Part shown: positions 1 through 12,699 of the stretch, one piece after another | Position numbering within the stretch: the stretch's first letter is position 1 | How the letters are laid out: each line of letters starts with the position of its first letter | NCBI GenBank assembly: GCA_036023115.1 | Contig: JAYKKT010000061.1 | Coordinates: 10,182,501 to 10,246,500, forward strand | Length of the DNA stretch: 64,000 bases | Direction of reading: 5' to 3' | From: Brasenia schreberi | Taxonomy: Eukaryota > Streptophyta > Magnoliopsida > Nymphaeales > Cabombaceae | The notes under the pieces: model-generated | The model's database searches: none | What the model saw: the letters and a program-made list of their open reading frames with translations, nothing else | Told to the model about the DNA's origin: nothing | Translations under genes and position numbers: made by a program

Positions 1-3000
1 CACACACATATATATATATATTATACCACAACAGCTAAGTCTTTTATCGTACTACATGGGGTTGATTGCATGGATTTTCTTTGTTTCTATAGAGTTCAAT
101 CCTAATTCATATTCGATTTCAACAGCAACACTAACAGTTAACAAAACTTAAATCATTCTTTATTCATTTTTGTGGTAGTCTTTTTTTTCTTTTAATAATT
201 TCACCACCTACCCTCTTACATATTGTTACTTGTACTTCTTTTGGTCACATTTTTAAACGTTAAAATTATCTTAGATTATTTTTTCTCATTTTATCATTTA
301 TTGATGTCATCTTTAATTTATTTATGATAACCTTATTATAAATATGAATTTTCTTTGTAGATAATTAGAGAGAAAGAAAGAAATTGATACATTGCACACC
401 CATTTCAAATCCACTCAAAGATCTTGAATGTTTGATTATATTCAATTGTAGATATTTGAATTTATAAACAAAAATACCATTGTACTTATCGAACTTGGCA
501 TTTAATACACATTGCATTAAATATTTTTTAAATTCAAATGTTCATAGTTGACTATACCGACAAAACTGAAGGATGAATGGATATGTATACTCTCTCTCTT
601 TATATATATATATATATAGGCGGTTTTGTGGCTTTTTGGGTGGTTTTAATGGTGACGGTTTTGATTGATAGAAGGTGGCTTTGGATAGTAGAAAAGTAGT
701 GAAACATGATAGAGGGTCACGACCGATGATTGAAGTGGTAAAACCCTTCAAAACGGTTCACTTGAGTACAAGCCACAACCTCTCTCTCTCTCTCTCTTTA
801 TCATATACGCACTCTCACAAGAACTAGCATAACTGCTGGACTTTTGTGATTAAGAGGTCAATGTTTCATTGTATTCATCATGTTGAATCCACCGGCGCGG
901 TCGCAGTGGATCCAATATACTTCGTACGATGGTCAAATGAGAAGCTGTTGCACAATTGGGGTCTCTCTACATTTCGCGCCACCAGTGGTGGGGTTTGATG
1001 GCACTGAGTTATAGGCCACATATTCAACCGTTAGCTATAATCTTTCTGTAATTTCCAAAATAGGATAAGCAAATCTTTTAGAGTGGGCAAATAGCCCACG
1101 GTTGTAACATGAGTTTCGTGTTAAAGCCCACAGTTGTACATATGCTCGCTACTGTTGTCGACGGATCCAAACTGTACTTCTGCCTTATCACCAGATCTCT
1201 CTGTCCAGACTTTGTTTCGGATATTTTTTATTGGATACTCTCAAGTTAGAGTCAGGCTGGACCCTTGCCAATTCAGCAGGTTTGCTTTTGATCGAAATAA
1301 TTAAGTTGAGGCACATCAAACCCTTCCTTTTATTTTGGCCCCTACCGAAAATCAATTCACTTTGGTTTGCTTTTGTTTACGCAAGCTTCTCATTATCTTA
1401 ACTTTCCTCCTTTTGTTTCCCACTTACAGTTTGCACCTTTTGTACTTGAGCTCTTTTTTACTGTAATATGATAGCTGGGTTGAAGGGGTGATAAACTTTT
1501 GGCTTATTGAACCATTATTGCATGCATAAACGAAACAAGAATGGATTAGGGCATATCACAGCCATCCACAATCATGGTGTTATTAGTCGAACTATAGCAC
1601 GACATGCGAAACTTGGTTTTTTGGTTCATATTATGTTCCAAAAAAAAGATTATGTGGATCAGCCTAATTAAGTAAAGTCAAATCCACCAGGAGTGAAGCA
1701 TAAAGTGTGATATATCAGATATAAGCAACACGAGTATTAATTGACCTATAAGTAGACATGGCTGGTTTCGTTTCCACCAAAATTTGGACCCAAAACCACA
1801 CCGGCCCCCTCCAGGTCCAAGTCAAGTTCTGGTTCTTCCGGTTACAATTATAGTTCTTTTGGTTCCGGTATCATTTGAAAATTTCATGAAACAAGGGTGA
1901 AATTTTAAAGCCGGCGGAAAAAACAACTTGGAACTGTCAGCTTTGGAACCAAAACCACACCAGAACCCTCCAGGTCCAAGTCCATTTTCATTTGAAAACT
2001 TCATGAAACAAGGGTGAGATTTTAAAGCCGGAGTAGAAAAATAACTTGGAACAGTCAGTTCCGGTTCAGTTTCGTGAATGTGGAACTACTACTGAACCTG
2101 GGGGTTCCTGGTTTTGTGTTTGGTTCCGGTCCTTGCCAGTTCTATGGGTGGGTTGGGTTCGGCTAAACACACCAGGCCGGGTCCGAACCAGCCACCTCAA
2201 CCTATAAGTTAGGTATGGTAAAAAAAAGCCTACTGGTTCAATCCAACTTGGCTTATGATTTGGAACTATTCAATTCGACTCCAACACCATCACCCAAAAG
2301 GAATGGCCTTATATGGTCTGTCAAGTGGAGCCAATGTGCGAAACCCTAGCATCGTCCTTACTGAAACTCCTAATATAAGGTAAGAAAGTGGAAGGCTCGC
2401 AACTGTAGTAGCTTGTCTTTGTAAGTACGCTATATTCTTCACTTGGGTAGGACCATAGGGCTCTACTAAATAGAAAGCCAACACCTTGACCTACGCCTGC
2501 AGTGAAGTACTGATCGGCACCATCACTTGATCTGCTCTCGCAACAGTTTCACTGGGTGATACGTCCGTTGCTTTTGGACTTTGATGGAAGATGCCAATTG
2601 CATTGAGCCAGTCCAGTCCGGAAAGTTGGGTTGCTGCAGATTATGTGCAGGTGAACACCCAATTACAGTATCTGAAATCCCATTAATAATGGCCCACAGT
2701 CACATGACCTCACTTCCCTTAGAGAGAGAATTATCGTTGAGTTTAGCCTCTCTGAGAGGGAGGAAATGATGAGGGAGATGTTGAGACTACATGTATGGAT
2801 GTCTACAAAGGAGAAGCAACAAGTTGAAGCTGGTTGTGTCTAGTTAGTGTGCGACCAGAAAAGACGTGGTCGCTAATGAGCCACAAGGTTTGGGTGGGTC
2901 CGGTTCTGTCTGGGCAATTGGTCATAGAGAAAGGAAAACTGTGAGGAATGCACATGAGATGTTAATGCAGCTGCTTGTCTTGTAGCATGCATGCATCCTC

Positions 3001-4914
3001 TATTCCTTTATTTCGCCCCAAACCGCTAAGACATGATACTGTATTCTAAAGCTTCTTATTATGCAAACCAACTAGAGGAAAACCTGGGACGCCCTATTCT
3101 TCTTATTGATCATTATTGCACAAAGCTGGACAAGGACTCATTATTCGGGGGAGAGAGAGAGAGAGAAGCAAGAAAAACAAAGTCCAATTGTGGGGAAAGA
3201 TGGTCACGCTTAATGCTATTTCATGGAAAAAGGAAAAGACCCAATAGTAACTGACGAAACTTCAGGCGCTGTAATAACCTATTGCGTTGTTATGGCTGAG
3301 CTTGGTCTGAAACTTTTGCCATTTTAATTCCTTTTTACAGATCCTTTTTTGCCATCTTTGTTCTTGAATCTTGATTGTAAGACCAACTAGCTCTACGTGT
3401 ATATGATTGGTAGTTCAAAAATATTCACGTCTTCTTGTGTTACAAGGCAATCTAGAAATTCCCGATCTGGTGTGATTCTCTTCTCTATATTAATTAGATG
3501 GGTGTTGTAGTGTTAAAGCCTTTGATTCCAATCCCTTTGGGTCTTGGACCTAGAAAGAGTACAGTGACAAGTAAATTGACCAGGTTCAGTGCAATCTACT
3601 GTGGTTGCTTTCTTCTGTACTCTTCGGAGTACGTTCTTGGAATCTACCTGATGTCCACCTACAAACTTCCCTATCTGTAGATTTCATTGAGATTTGATCT
3701 ATCATTATAATGTTCATTGTAAATCTTTTGCTTGTAGGAGAGGCCGCCAGATGGAGCTTGAGAAATAAGAGAAACGATAGTATGATATAATTTAGCTGGA
3801 ATCAAATGTTAATATTATACAAGATAAAGCACAATGACCATAAAGAACCCATATAGCCAACCCCACATAGTGCTGAATAAATCTTTGTTTTGAGCTCTAG
3901 GGTTGTAGGTCTCTTTCTTTTATTTTATATTTGTTCGTACCAAAAATTGGGGTGACTTGATCCCGAGGTACCTCAAAGAAGAGGTCGGTTTAACCTCATA
4001 GAGAAACCTCGAGACACATGATGACGATAATGACAACTGGAAATGATCGGAGTAATATGCCTATCATACGACATGAAAGTAGCATAAATGAGGCAATGAA
4101 AAGTTGGGATTGAAAGATGTATCAACGTAAATGAAGAAAGAATTCACATGTTGCTGCATGAAGAGAAGTTTATAAATAGTAATTGAATCAATATAGAGGG
4201 ATTAGACAATTTCACCTGTCTTTTTACTTTGGTTTTCTTATTTTTCTTTAGTGTAGTGTAACTTAGCCTTGTGTCAACTCTTCGTTGCAACAACATTTCC
4301 CTTCTACTTCATTATTTGTCTCATTATTTGCAATTTACTAAAGCGTGTAGTGTCAATGACAACAGGATACATTCAATAGGATTCCCAGGGGCTCAAACCT
4401 TATTTGATTTTCCTTTGAGAGCAAGTGTAAAAGTTTTCTAGCACGCCCTACGTTACATTTACTGCCAGCAGGATCACATGAATGTTGTTAGGATTGTATC
4501 ATGGAATTACATCATCACTTTTGACGACAACTATATTCCTATGAATATACAAGTAGAAATCTTAAAAGTCACAAAAGAGAGTTTTGTTTTCATGAATTAG
4601 ATATATGACCAGACCACATATATAATTCATGTGATGTTCTCTCTTTTTATTTTGTTATTCAACTTTGCACATGCTATAGCACCGTCTAAATCATATGATT
4701 CTACCTGAAAGTCACTTCTTAACCATGTTCTATGTTCCCCCTCTGTTTGCCTGAGGAGAATTGAAGGGAGAAAACAAGGAGATGAAAGGCATAGAGGGAA
4801 AACCTACCTTTCTCGGGATTTTGGCTAAGATCAAGGTGTAGCATCTTGATTCAAATATAGTATCTCTCTTTTTTATTTTAAAATTGTTGATATCCTCAAA
4901 ATTGGTGGACTTTT
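1..4914. other. Intergenic, no gene recognised
   Basis: AT-rich sequence with short microsatellites (TA at 6-22 and 601-618, CT at 781-796) and the tandem duplication at 1790. The small open frames (for example 3498-3680) match nothing I recognise and lack plausible splice context. I see no rRNA, tRNA or domain signal. Confidence 0.6.
1790..2035 (+). repeat. Imperfect two-unit tandem duplication
   Basis: CCAAAACCACACC, CCTCCAGGTCCAAGTC and CATTTGAAAA..TTCATGAAACAAGGGTGA..TTTTAAAGCCGG occur twice (from 1790 and from 1949). The first unit has about 42 extra bases between blocks. GGTTCCGGTT-type motifs surround it. Noncoding. Confidence 0.6.
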
Positions 4915-5100
4915 AGTTGCTTGGGCTTAAGCTTGGAATCACAAAATTAAGCTCATTCATGCTCACAAAAGCTCGAAAAAGTCAAATGAGCCTAAGGAGC
5001 TGAGCTCGATCGAGTCGCTAGCTTGGATAAAAGCCAAGCTCGAGCCTCGAGATCAAAGCTTAATTAAGCTCAAACTCGAGCTGATCTCCTATTAAACGAG
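4915..5100. repeat. GAGCTC/CTCGAG-rich repeat, copy 1
   Basis: Dense runs of AAGCTCGAG, GAGCTGAGCTCG and AAGCTTAATTAAGCTC that are self-complementary over short distances. Similar blocks occur at 8705 and 9610. Noncoding; probably members of a palindromic MITE-like family whose ends I cannot define. Confidence 0.45.
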
Positions 5101-6369
5101 ATTGCCTATACTTGCGTCCTATTAGTTGACTTGAATTAACACGCATAGTTCCGGATTATTATTGCTGACAGATGATTTTACCACATATAGCCAGGAAACT
5201 ATCAATCTTTTCTACTATTAACACTGTATCTCCAACAAGGCACATCATTCTCTTTTTTTAGCCCAAGACAAATAATATCAGGAGAGGCTAATTCAAATTC
5301 GTCGGGTAAGATGAAAGCAACCTTCATTAAAGCTCCCATCTCATGAAGTATTATATTATGTCCATAATATCACGACCTCACAAGTTTATGACCTTAAATG
5401 GGAAGCTAAATACATTAGTGGATGCTTTTAAAAGGCACCAACTTGCACCCGGAATCGACCTGAGGGGAACCAATAATGGCAGTCGTGAGATTCTTGATCA
5501 GGTTGTTTTCTACTTTATGGCAAGCCTGTGCATTCAGCCAAAAAAAGTTGGGACTTCCAAACTATGCTCAGCATGGGTCCAACAAGACTGAAAGCTTTTC
5601 ATGTCTTTCTGACGATGCTAAAGCACATCATCCTGATCCAGACTGATCATTTTCAGGAACTTGCATTGCAATGATAGAAACAGTGAGCTCGCGATTATTG
5701 GAAATGGTTCAGTCATGATCATTGAACAACATCGGCTCTACTGATTAGTTCAGTAGCAAGTTTTGTTTAATGATAAATTTTTATGTTCCTAAGATTAGGA
5801 GCCGGAATTGATATAGGGTTTGCATTCAAGTCTAATATAATTCCATCTGATTGTTCAATCCCGGTTACATCATGATATATGTGTGTGTCCGATTGTTCGC
5901 ATAGATCACCCAGACCATTGTTTTCTGCGTCTGACTCTTAATCCAATTAAGCATGTCAACTCGGTCGTATAGGTCAACTATCCATCATGCATCTTTCTTT
6001 GGCAGAGTGCGTCAATACCAAAGTCCTACAAATTTTTGCCAATTAAGTCTCAATATCAAACCAAGAACAGTGAGTTTCAAGTACGTTCTTTTCACTGGTT
6101 TTTCGAACAGGAACTGGATTGGATATTGACTTCGGTCTTGATAAATCCGGTTAGACCCTGGAAGGAGTGCATCAGGATGCTATCCTACTTCCGTCTATTG
6201 GCATCTGCATTGAAGATCATTTAGAATTTTTTTCTTAAAAAAGAGAAATAAATAATCATCTTTCGAGTCTGTCAACCTTAACTGTGCAGTATTATTTATG
6301 TACAGCTTAGTTGTTAATAACACGTTTAACCATATGCCTGGGCTCGCTACACCCTCTCGGTGTCCCTTA

Positions 6370-6550
6370 GGATGTGTTTGATTCATGGTGTCAAGCACCT
6401 TTGGTAGGCATGATAGCAACATGAGAGGGGATGTGTTTGGGTTTGCATGCGAAGCCCATAGGTCAAGTTTTTGTAGCCCACTTCCTGGTTTCGACGTTTT
6501 TTACTCAAATTGGGACCGCAAGCTGTCCAGTTTCCCTATCAAACACACCC
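6370..6550. mobile_element. Possible short MITE with GTGTGTTTG ends
   Basis: GGATGTGTTTGAT (6370-6382) and the reverse complement of ATCAAACACACCC (6538-6550) form 13-bp inverted ends with one mismatch. A third related motif (GGGATGTGTTTGGG) lies inside at 6428. Such ends are common in plant MITEs. TSD not clear. Confidence 0.4.
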
Positions 6551-6892
6551 TTGTGTTCTAAGTCAGTATCTTTTCGAAGAAGATAAGTGTACTTAGGGTT
6601 TCTCCTTAAACAACGTTAATTTTTCCTAATTACATAGAAGTGAAAACTTAATAATTTGTAACTAGAACTTCTTATATAACTCGGCGAATATGCTTCATCA
6701 AGGTACAGTGAAAGTGGTTTATGTTAGCTGAATTTGTTGTATATTAAACTGAAAAACAAATGACTTTTCTTTCTTAATTAGTTTATTGATTGTGCAAGCA
6801 AGCTTTTAACGAATTATCCGAAATGTGGCTTCATATTTTAATTCATCTCACCTTAAACTTCCCCTTAAAGTAGCTATATATGATGTGGGTAC

Positions 6893-6992
<100 letters not shown>

Positions 6993-7250
6993 CAAATTCA
7001 GCGCATTGAATGATTGGATTCTACTGAGATTGATTGTAAGTAATTGTTGAATCTACTGTATGTATCAATAGGATTGATTTTTGTATAGCACGCATACCAT
7101 GCATACACCTTGCATGAGAGCACGCACACATACAAAGTCCATGCATTTATTGTCTCACACACACGGGCACACGAACACTTACATTTATTGCATCATGCAA
7201 CGCCAGTTCTCTGTGATGCATGAAGGGTGCTTTTGATATATTGCGGCAGG

Positions 7251-7299
7251 CACTTATTGAACGATAACAGCTGCCACTTATTGAACAATAACAGCTGCC
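7251..7299 (+). repeat. 2 x 24-bp tandem duplication
   Basis: CACTTATTGAACRATAACAG then CTGC, repeated twice with one substitution. Noncoding. Confidence 0.7.
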
Positions 7300-7521
7300 A
7301 ACGCCAGCTTATATGATATATGATTTGTTTGTGGTAATAGCATTTTTCTAATATTTTGCAGAAATTATATATTTATTAGGGTTTTAGCTTGCAGGTGGGG
7401 TTCTTGTTCTACCTAGAAGTGTCCACACTTCAAATAAACTTTAAAAAGTGTTGTCGCGATTGAATCCATGACAGCATTTCCCGACAAAAAGGATGCTTCA
7501 ACCCGGAGTATACTGTGTGTA

Positions 7522-7524
<3 letters not shown>

Positions 7525-7584
<60 letters not shown>
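7525..7584 (+). repeat. (GT)14 followed by a 32-base G run
   Basis: Dinucleotide GT from 7525 to 7552 runs straight into 32 consecutive G (7553-7584). It creates spurious Cys-Val/Gly and Pro/His-Thr open frames on the two strands. Confidence 0.95.
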
Positions 7585-7588
<4 letters not shown>

Positions 7589-8217
7589 GAACTTCCACCA
7601 TATCTTTTGGTGGTGCCCCCTTGAGTTGCCTCAACCAATTATCCCAACGCAAGATCGCCCACTGTATGGTGCTTAATATATATTCATTGCATGAGTCAAT
7701 TTTTTTATTAGAACATGAAAATTTCGGAGTTTGTCAAACTATTCTTCTTCATGAATTTACCTGTTGATTTTTCAAAGTTTAAAAAACTAAATATATGGAG
7801 TATTAAAATTGATAACAAATCTCAACATACTAAGTCTAAATATATGGAAACAAACAGCTCAAGATTTGTGATCTCCATGCCCAGAAATCTTGAAATCGAG
7901 GATTTGTACATTTGTGTAATAAACAAATTGCGTTTCGTGAGTGTGTAAGGATGTTTTCAGCTTCTAATATATATATGGAGGAACTGGTAGTTGTTAAGCA
8001 CCCTCTTGTGTGAGACTCGATTTGAAGATTTGTATCGTGCTGCGATCGCCATATATGACACGAGTCCAACGGTCCGTCAACAGGAGGATTGATGTCGTTT
8101 AATATGATATGGCATGAGTTTCTTGATCATCATGTTCTAATTGATTGTAGTGATGGTAATAATGATCAACCAACGAGAGGTTGTCTAACATCTCTCTCCC
8201 TCTCCCTCTCTCTCTCC

Positions 8218-8249
<32 letters not shown>

Positions 8250-8704
8250 TGAAGCAGGCTTTCAAAGCTCCATCGACAAGAGGGAGCTACCCGGTTGTTG
8301 TCCGGATCGCTCTTGAGTCCCAATTTGTCCGGCCTAACGAGTCTTTCTTCTTTCACGTACAAATAATTTGTACCAGATCACATGGCTTACCCATCAAGCA
8401 ATTTGCTTGATCAACTATTTATGTGGTCTGTGCCTTTAGAAAACTCCAATTCTAGGGTTTCGCCTCATACAATGACACAAAGTTGGTTCCGTATGCATTG
8501 ATCATTTTCATTGAAGCCATTTGGGTTTCATTCATGTTAGGAGCGTGGCTCTCTCATTCACACACATTGTGCTCCCCACTAAATTTGACATGCATCCCCG
8601 CAACTCCTTTTCTCAATAGTGATTGATCCATTTAGAGAAAGATAAGGTTGTGGGTCTTTCCATATTCATGAAAATCGGGACCTTCAAATCAAGGGCGATC
8701 CTTA

Positions 8705-8835
8705 TGCAGCTCGAGCTCGACTCATTTAAGCTCGACATGAACTCATTCATCCAGCAAATGAGTTAAAAGAAGCTGAACATGTAGGTCAAGCTCAATGAAA
8801 GCTCGGGTTTGGCTCATTTAAGAAGATTGAGCTTT
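8705..8835. repeat. GAGCTC-rich repeat, copy 2
   Basis: CAGCTCGAGCTCGACTCATT, AAGCTCGACATGAACTC and AAGCTCAATGAAAGCTCGGG, the same motif set as at 4915, with self-complementary halves. Noncoding. Confidence 0.45.
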
Positions 8836-9609
8836 GAACTTGTTTGGTTAATATTTGTGCACAACGACATGAAAAGTGTCACATGCATACATTACGTAAA
8901 AGAGACTTTAAGAAGCTTTAATATGTACACATATATACATATGTGTGTGCCTACATGCATGCAAGAGACAATAAGAAACTCCATCAAGTAGAATATGAAA
9001 ATAATGAGACATATACCAAACGTCAACCCAAACGCCAACTCTCTTTTTGAAGGTTAGAATTATGAAAGTGCCATCGACACAGTGAAATGCATCACATCTC
9101 AACAACCATTCATCATGATGCTTTTTATACCATGCACTCATGCCACGATGATGTCACCTCATGAATTTCTAGGCACACTTGGATTTTGAGCGAGTCATAC
9201 TTTTATTTGATGTCAACAAAGTACTTGTGTATTTTTATATACAATGATAAATCTAAGAATTTTTTAGATTCCGAGTGAAACACACACCTCACCTCTCCCT
9301 AAAGTGAGTCCACCGTTGATACTCGTGATTGTGGCTTCTATATAAATTCCAATATTATAACAAGATTAACATATAAACCCCCCAGAGCTAATTATCTAAG
9401 ATAATGAGTAAGGTTGCGATCCTAGTTTCTAAGGTGGCTTAAATGATTAAATTTATCGCTTTTTCTAGATTTCAACGGTGTTTTCATGCTTAATTAAATG
9501 ATATAATAGTACCTTTTCTAAGGAAATTTCCTCAAATAGATACAAATTATCCAATATGGCATGCCAAACTTGTCATCTTCTAAAATACTCTAACTAGCAG
9601 ACATACTTA

Positions 9610-10040
9610 AGGTTAAGGGTGTAGTCGAGCTGAGTTGAATTCAAGTGCGGGGAAGCTCCACTCAACCCGTTAAAGAAAACACTTGTCTCAAGTTTGAGCT
9701 CGAGTTATGTTCTTCGTTTGAGCTTGTCACAACAAAGATTGACTTGATAAGCTCGACTAATGATCGAGCACAGTGAGCTTGAACCGGATTGAGCGACTGA
9801 GCTCGTGAATTGGCCCAATAAATGTGGGTTGACCTACACAAATAAAACCTTTTAAATGTGATATATATACATATATGCTTATGTACATATATATATATAT
9901 ATATATGCATACATATATGTGTGTATAAAGCTCGCTTAGGCTTGCAAGTTGCTTGAGCTGAGTACTCGCAAGCTCGACTCGCAAGCAACTTGAGCTTGGC
10001 TTGAAATCGAAAAGATCAACTTGAGTTCAAGTTTGCAATT
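9610..10040. repeat. GAGCTC-rich repeat, copy 3
   Basis: TCGAGCTGAGTTGAATTCAA near the left end and TTGAGTTCAAGTTTGCAATT near the right can pair. The interior carries GAGCTCGAG, AAGCTCGACT and a TATATATA/CATATATG tract. Longest of the three blocks; probably the most complete member. Confidence 0.5.
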
Positions 10041-10199
10041 GGCACAACATTCTTTTTTGTGTTTCCTTCTTCATTTTCTGACATTTTCAAATTACAATCT
10101 TTTAAAAAAATCCTTCATTTTCTCACTTCTTAAACAGATCTTTTGAAAATCTAAAGGTGGTAATTCGAGAGAAACTGTTTTCTTTTTGAGCTTCTTTTA

Positions 10200-10370
10200 T
10201 GGTCCAAACGACTGGTCTCGGGAAGCCAATGACGCCTAGTCCGATCAGAGCCAGGTCGGCTTGCTTTGGGGTTAAAACTCCTGGTTTTCTCCATTCACAA
10301 GACTTGAACTTGAGACCTTGCCTAAGTGAAACAAGTGTAGACCCATTTGAACCAATCAAGCCTTGTCTTC
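10200..10370 (-). mobile_element. Possible tRNA-derived SINE-like repeat
   Basis: The minus strand has an A-box-like TTGGTTCAAATGGG and, about 35 bp later, a B-box-like CAAGTTCAAGTCTTG, followed by GAATGGAGAAAACCAGG and GGCTTCCCGAGACCAGTCG. Box spacing and order fit a tRNA-type pol III promoter, but the match to consensus is loose. No TSD or tail was identified. An open minus frame here is probably incidental. Confidence 0.3.
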
Positions 10371-12699
10371 TTCCTCGAACTTCTTTCTTCTTTGAATTTT
10401 GATGTCTACAAGAAGTCTGCGACCAAGTCACCACTCTGACACTTGATGCAATAAAACACTAGTCGTCGAAAAACGTTAACTCCAGGCCATTTCATCTCAT
10501 TCTTAGGCAAATGCTGAAGCATATTGAATGTAGGCATCCACCAACGCAAACCCAATTTCAAATGTATGAAGAACGTCGAATATAGGCATTCGGTGTGAAA
10601 ATACCCAAGTTTTACTGAATATAGGCGTTGTAAATCAACATGGCTAAATATGCTCATCATCTTTGATGGTCGGCAGCCAGAATTCGGCCTAATAAAGGTT
10701 AGAGTATTTCAAAACATCAGGATATAAGACCTCATGAATTTGTGCATATTAGGAGGGCTATTTCTTAAAATTGTAAAATTTTTATCTGGCATGCTGGGTC
10801 CAAACAGACCCTCTAAGATGCAGTCCTTTGAATCCAACTCCTGACCCAGAGCATACCCTCTAACCAGTGTATCGTTTTCCTTTTCTGCAAACGATACATC
10901 GATAATTCTAAATCATGAAAGCAAAGGAAAGAAAGAGAGGTGACCGAGTCTATGTTTCGACACCGAGTCGGTATTACCTGAACTGAAGATTGGTGGAGTT
11001 ATGTAAATTAGACCCCTATTCGAACTATTCCCAAACTGTAATTCGTGCAGCCAGGAAGGGCCCGATACGATGAACTCACCGAACCCTGGCCCGTGACGAT
11101 ACATTCTCCTGATCAAAAGTGAGTCTAGTGTTCTTATCCCGACTCGTAGTCGAACCACATCATGCCAACTATTGAGTTCAGACACTGCACATTTGGTGTG
11201 AACCCACTAGAATTTAGTTGGTCAAGTTTAATCTAAAGATGGCGACACTACCCAAACCTGATGTACTTTTTCAGAACAAGGCTCACTGTTTCGGATAACG
11301 TATGAAATAAACTGGGTCCGGGACTGACTTCCCTTGCTCCATTTTCAACCAACAGGATTCAACTAGGACACTTTATATATGGGTCATTTCGTCTCAAATG
11401 AGGCCAAATCAGGATATAGCTGGTGTCAACCCGATGTGGACCTATATCAGATAAATTTTCTGGGATCTTTGTAGTTTCATTCTAATGCTCTGCATCTAGG
11501 AAAAAGTATAAAAATTAAAAGAAAGACATATAACTACTAGAAGCCCAAAATAGTTGAATTTGTATGTTATGTAGATCGAGTTTATTGCATAAGTAAAAGC
11601 ATCAATATAAGGCCCTCAGACAATAATAACTTTTGAATCTCTCTTGATAGTGTTAAATGCTCAAATCCTACCGTTTAATTAACATAATCAATGATTGGAA
11701 TTTGAATTAAAAATATTATAAAATAAATATATAATGTGAAAGCAAAGAAATTTTTGGGGTGTTACACTTTAAAGCCCATGCCATTTAGTGTGACTCGACA
11801 TACGGGCTCATTTCTTCCCGATTTTAGACTCGAATGCCAATTTCAATAATTTATAGGCTCGTTGATGCGGATTAAAAGATTACAAAGCCTAAGTACGGGT
11901 TGTTTTGAGTAATATAAATTCTCGGGAGTCAGAGATGGAGTCCATGAGGGAATTAATGAAGAAAAATTCCTTGACGTAAAAGTAAATATTTTTGTTACAA
12001 CAGTAAAAGTGATAAAATTTAGTCCGCAAAATAAAAAAACTTACTTGGGTTAGAGTTATCCCTCTTGGTAAATAAAATAAGGACAAAGATTAATTCTTTT
12101 TATAACTCGAAATTAGAATCCACACATAATAGAGGTTCCAATCAAAAAATACAACGTTCAAAGTTCATTAAAAAATTATATACGTAATTATATTATGATT
12201 CCTTTTTCATTCATCTATTAATACTGCACCACTTTCATAAATGGGATCGAGCATTCATTGTGTCAAAAACTTGTTTGTAACAAATCAAGATCTCCACTTT
12301 ACAAGGAGGGTTTCTAAATTCATTGAAAACAAAATACAATACGATATAATGACCACATGAAATGTATATCATTTAAGCACAAAAGAGAGGAATGAATCTA
12401 ACCTTATTTCATTACCAAGAGCTTCATCCTTTCACACTAAGTAAAATGAAACTTAATTTCTCAGTAGACAGAAGAAATGAAGAGAGAGAGAAGAAGAAGA
12501 ATAATAATAATATAACTTTAATTTAAGAACAAAAGAAAATTACAAGAAGATAAACAAACAACTTTCTGATAACAAGATCTTGGCCTCTAAGGACCAAGAC
12601 TCCCTAAATGATCAGCCAAGGGGTCCACTTTTTTATAGAGGATTAAGGATACAAAATGACAAAGGCGGCTGAATCATGAAGTGACTTGATGAGTGAAAA

